Shown here: piece after piece, positions 4,670 through 5,878 of the stretch
Layout: every line of letters starts with the position of its first letter
Numbering within the stretch: position 1 is the first letter of the stretch
Origin: Planctomycetota bacterium
GTDB taxonomy: Bacteria; Planctomycetota; Phycisphaerae; UBA1845
Direction: 5' to 3'
DNA length: 5,878 nucleotides
Assembly (NCBI GenBank): GCA_022566435.1
Contig: JADFIX010000302.1
Span: 1-5,878 of the forward strand
Notes under the pieces: model-generated
Database searches by the model: none
What the model was told of the DNA's origin: nothing
What the model saw: only the letters and a program-made list of their open reading frames with translations
Made by a program: the position numbers and the translations under genes

Positions 4670-5878
4670 ATGCACCGCTGGATGTTTTTCCGATCGTGCC
4701 CGGTCTTTTTTTTGGTATTTCTTGTACTCCCCGTTCACGCCGTACCGACAATCGAGTGGATGCCTGTGCGCGTGTCGCCGCCGGGTGTCGACCACACGAT
4801 TGACGGGCACGAGGTAACAATCCGCGAGCTTGTCGGCGGTTTGCAGGTCGAATTGGAAATGCGTTTGAGCGGTTGGGGCACGGCCGCGGGCAGCCCCGCG
4901 CTCGGTGCCTACGGTGCAACACTAGACGCGCCGCGTGTAGACGGAGGAATTACCGCGCCGATGAGGATCAAGGGCTCGCCCGAGGAAGGGGCGTACATCA
5001 TCACCCGTGTCTGCTCGGATTCGAATGCACCGTGCAGTCCGCCGCTGGATCCGAGTTGTTCCGGAGGGGCCGCCGGCACGTGCGACCCCAACCCGGAGTT
5101 CGTCTTTCCCGGCGACAGCGCTACGGTATTCTTTCCACCCGACGGCGGATTGGACATCCTGTATAGCGCTGTCGGAACGAGTGGACGGGTGGACGACGGT
5201 CAATCGTACCACGCAGGGTATCTCATCCTCGAACCGACCGGCTATGCGAATGGATCCGTGACGATCGGCTTGGCCACGGAAAACGGCGCATCGTTCATGA
5301 CTTCCGCGATTGGCATTCCGATCGAGGGTCTTACCGTCACGCCGACGGTCATCACGTTTCTTTCCGGACGGTGTTGCTGGTTGGCATCGGGAGGTCTGTT
5401 TCGATGCGAGGAACTCATGGCGGATGCTTGTATCGTGCGACCACAGCCCAATATATGGTCCGAGGGCGAAGTTTGTGCAGCCGAGTGTGCGTGCCCGCTC
5501 TGTGCCACAGATGCAACCTGCGATGACGGTGACCTATGCACCGACAATGTATGCGAGACTTGTAGCGGACTCTGCCTGACGAACTTGGCCTACGACCCCG
5601 CGGTTGAGTGCTGCAATTCGGTGACCGGCGTTCGCACGCCACTTGATGATGGCGACGAGTGTACGTTCGATAGCTGCTTCAATGGATTGCCGGTGTACAC
5701 GCTCACCTGCGACGATGGGAACGTATGCACGCTTGCGGTGCCTTGCGATCCTGATCCCGGTTGCACGTTTCAGACGCCGGAGGAAGCGGACATCTTCTGT
5801 ACCTCGCACGCGCAGTGTCCCCCTGGTTGGGCCTGCGATGGCGCGGTGAATCGGTGTGTCTGCACAGAACCGACGGAT
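4670..5878 (+). CDS. Secreted Cys-rich protein with 'CDDGD.CT' motifs; 3' end outside window
   Basis: From ATG 4670 the frame is open for 403 codons to the last base, so the C-terminus lies outside. Residues 1-24 are a typical signal peptide (hydrophobic FFLVFLVLP, likely cleavage after VHA). Residues 25-115 and about 145-230 read as beta-rich domains; a Cys-containing loop (C115, C121, C130, C138) lies between them. From 235 on the protein is very Cys-rich. A CC-x9-C-x7-C-x14-C block (C235-C269) recalls a short module seen in planctomycete exported proteins. It is followed by three copies of the pattern C/L-DDG-[DN]-x-C-T (about 284-291, 326-332, 347-354) with paired cysteines, also known from myxobacterial and planctomycete surface proteins. 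The many cysteines imply disulfides and an extracytoplasmic location; the acidic DDGD turns could bind calcium. No enzymatic motif is seen. The gene is divergent from the Asp-box protein gene. The family assignment is by pattern only, and the function is unknown. Confidence 0.85.
   Translation, partial: MHRWMFFRSCPVFFLVFLVLPVHAVPTIEWMPVRVSPPGVDHTIDGHEVTIRELVGGLQVELEMRLSGWGTAAGSPALGAYGATLDAPRVDGGITAPMRIKGSPEEGAYIITRVCSDSNAPCSPPLDPSCSGGAAGTCDPNPEFVFPGDSATVFFPPDGGLDILYSAVGTSGRVDDGQSYHAGYLILEPTGYANGSVTIGLATENGASFMTSAIGIPIEGLTVTPTVITFLSGRCCWLASGGLFRCEELMADACIVRPQPNIWSEGEVCAAECACPLCATDATCDDGDLCTDNVCETCSGLCLTNLAYDPAVECCNSVTGVRTPLDDGDECTFDSCFNGLPVYTLTCDDGNVCTLAVPCDPDPGCTFQTPEEADIFCTSHAQCPPGWACDGAVNRCVCTEPTD

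Noticed and set aside
4340..4810. Minus-strand 156-codon frame crossing the divergent intergenic region
   Set aside because: It overlaps the promoter, AGGAGG and signal peptide of the plus-strand Cys-rich gene, and its composition is not protein-like.

Overview
The window most likely comes from a member of the Planctomycetota, probably a Phycisphaerae-like lineage. Four things point there: a sulfatase of the sulfamidase type; a run of small membrane proteins ending in the 'CGYNLRG...CPECG' zinc ribbon that recurs in planctomycete genomes; a secreted Asp-box protein with an EF-hand-like 'DCNANGVSD' linker and a C-terminal TM-plus-arginine anchor; and a Cys-rich secreted protein with 'CDDGD.CT' motifs. 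This assignment rests on recognised sequence style, not on a marker gene.

Layout. (1) 1-939, plus strand: the 3' part of a sulfatase gene closest in pattern to N-sulphoglucosamine sulphohydrolase. Its active-site domain is intact, but it stops where the C-terminal domain should begin. (2) 940-1153: an AT-rich gap holding two 28-bp near-palindromes in opposite orientation, 99 bp centre to centre. They share a 16-bp core, but their outer arms differ and each stays self-complementary. (3) 1154-2323, plus strand: three tandem paralogues of a TM / extracytoplasmic / TM / zinc-ribbon protein. The first is a 5'-truncated, frameshifted remnant; the other two are intact. Each junction is an ATGA stop/start overlap. 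(4) 2324-2397: a 13-bp bulged inverted repeat that almost exactly fills the gap between convergent reading frames. (5) 2398-2592, minus strand: a short coding-like remnant. (6) 2593-4293, minus strand: a 566-aa secreted Asp-box (BNR/sialidase-like) protein with a 9-residue Asn/Asp repeat stalk and a C-terminal anchor. (7) 4294-4669: a divergent intergenic region with a likely promoter and small hairpins. (8) 4670-5878, plus strand: a Cys-rich secreted protein running off the right edge.

Functional reading. Most products are exported or membrane-bound. The divergent pair at 2593-4293 and 4670-5878 looks like surface or secreted protein cargo. The sulfatase would act on sulfated glycans if complete, but here it is probably non-functional. 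No known defence, mobile-element enzyme, CRISPR or RNA gene was recognised. The most unusual signal is the pair of co-varying palindromes lying between two truncated genes, which suggests an operator pair, a small palindromic mobile element, or a rearrangement scar.
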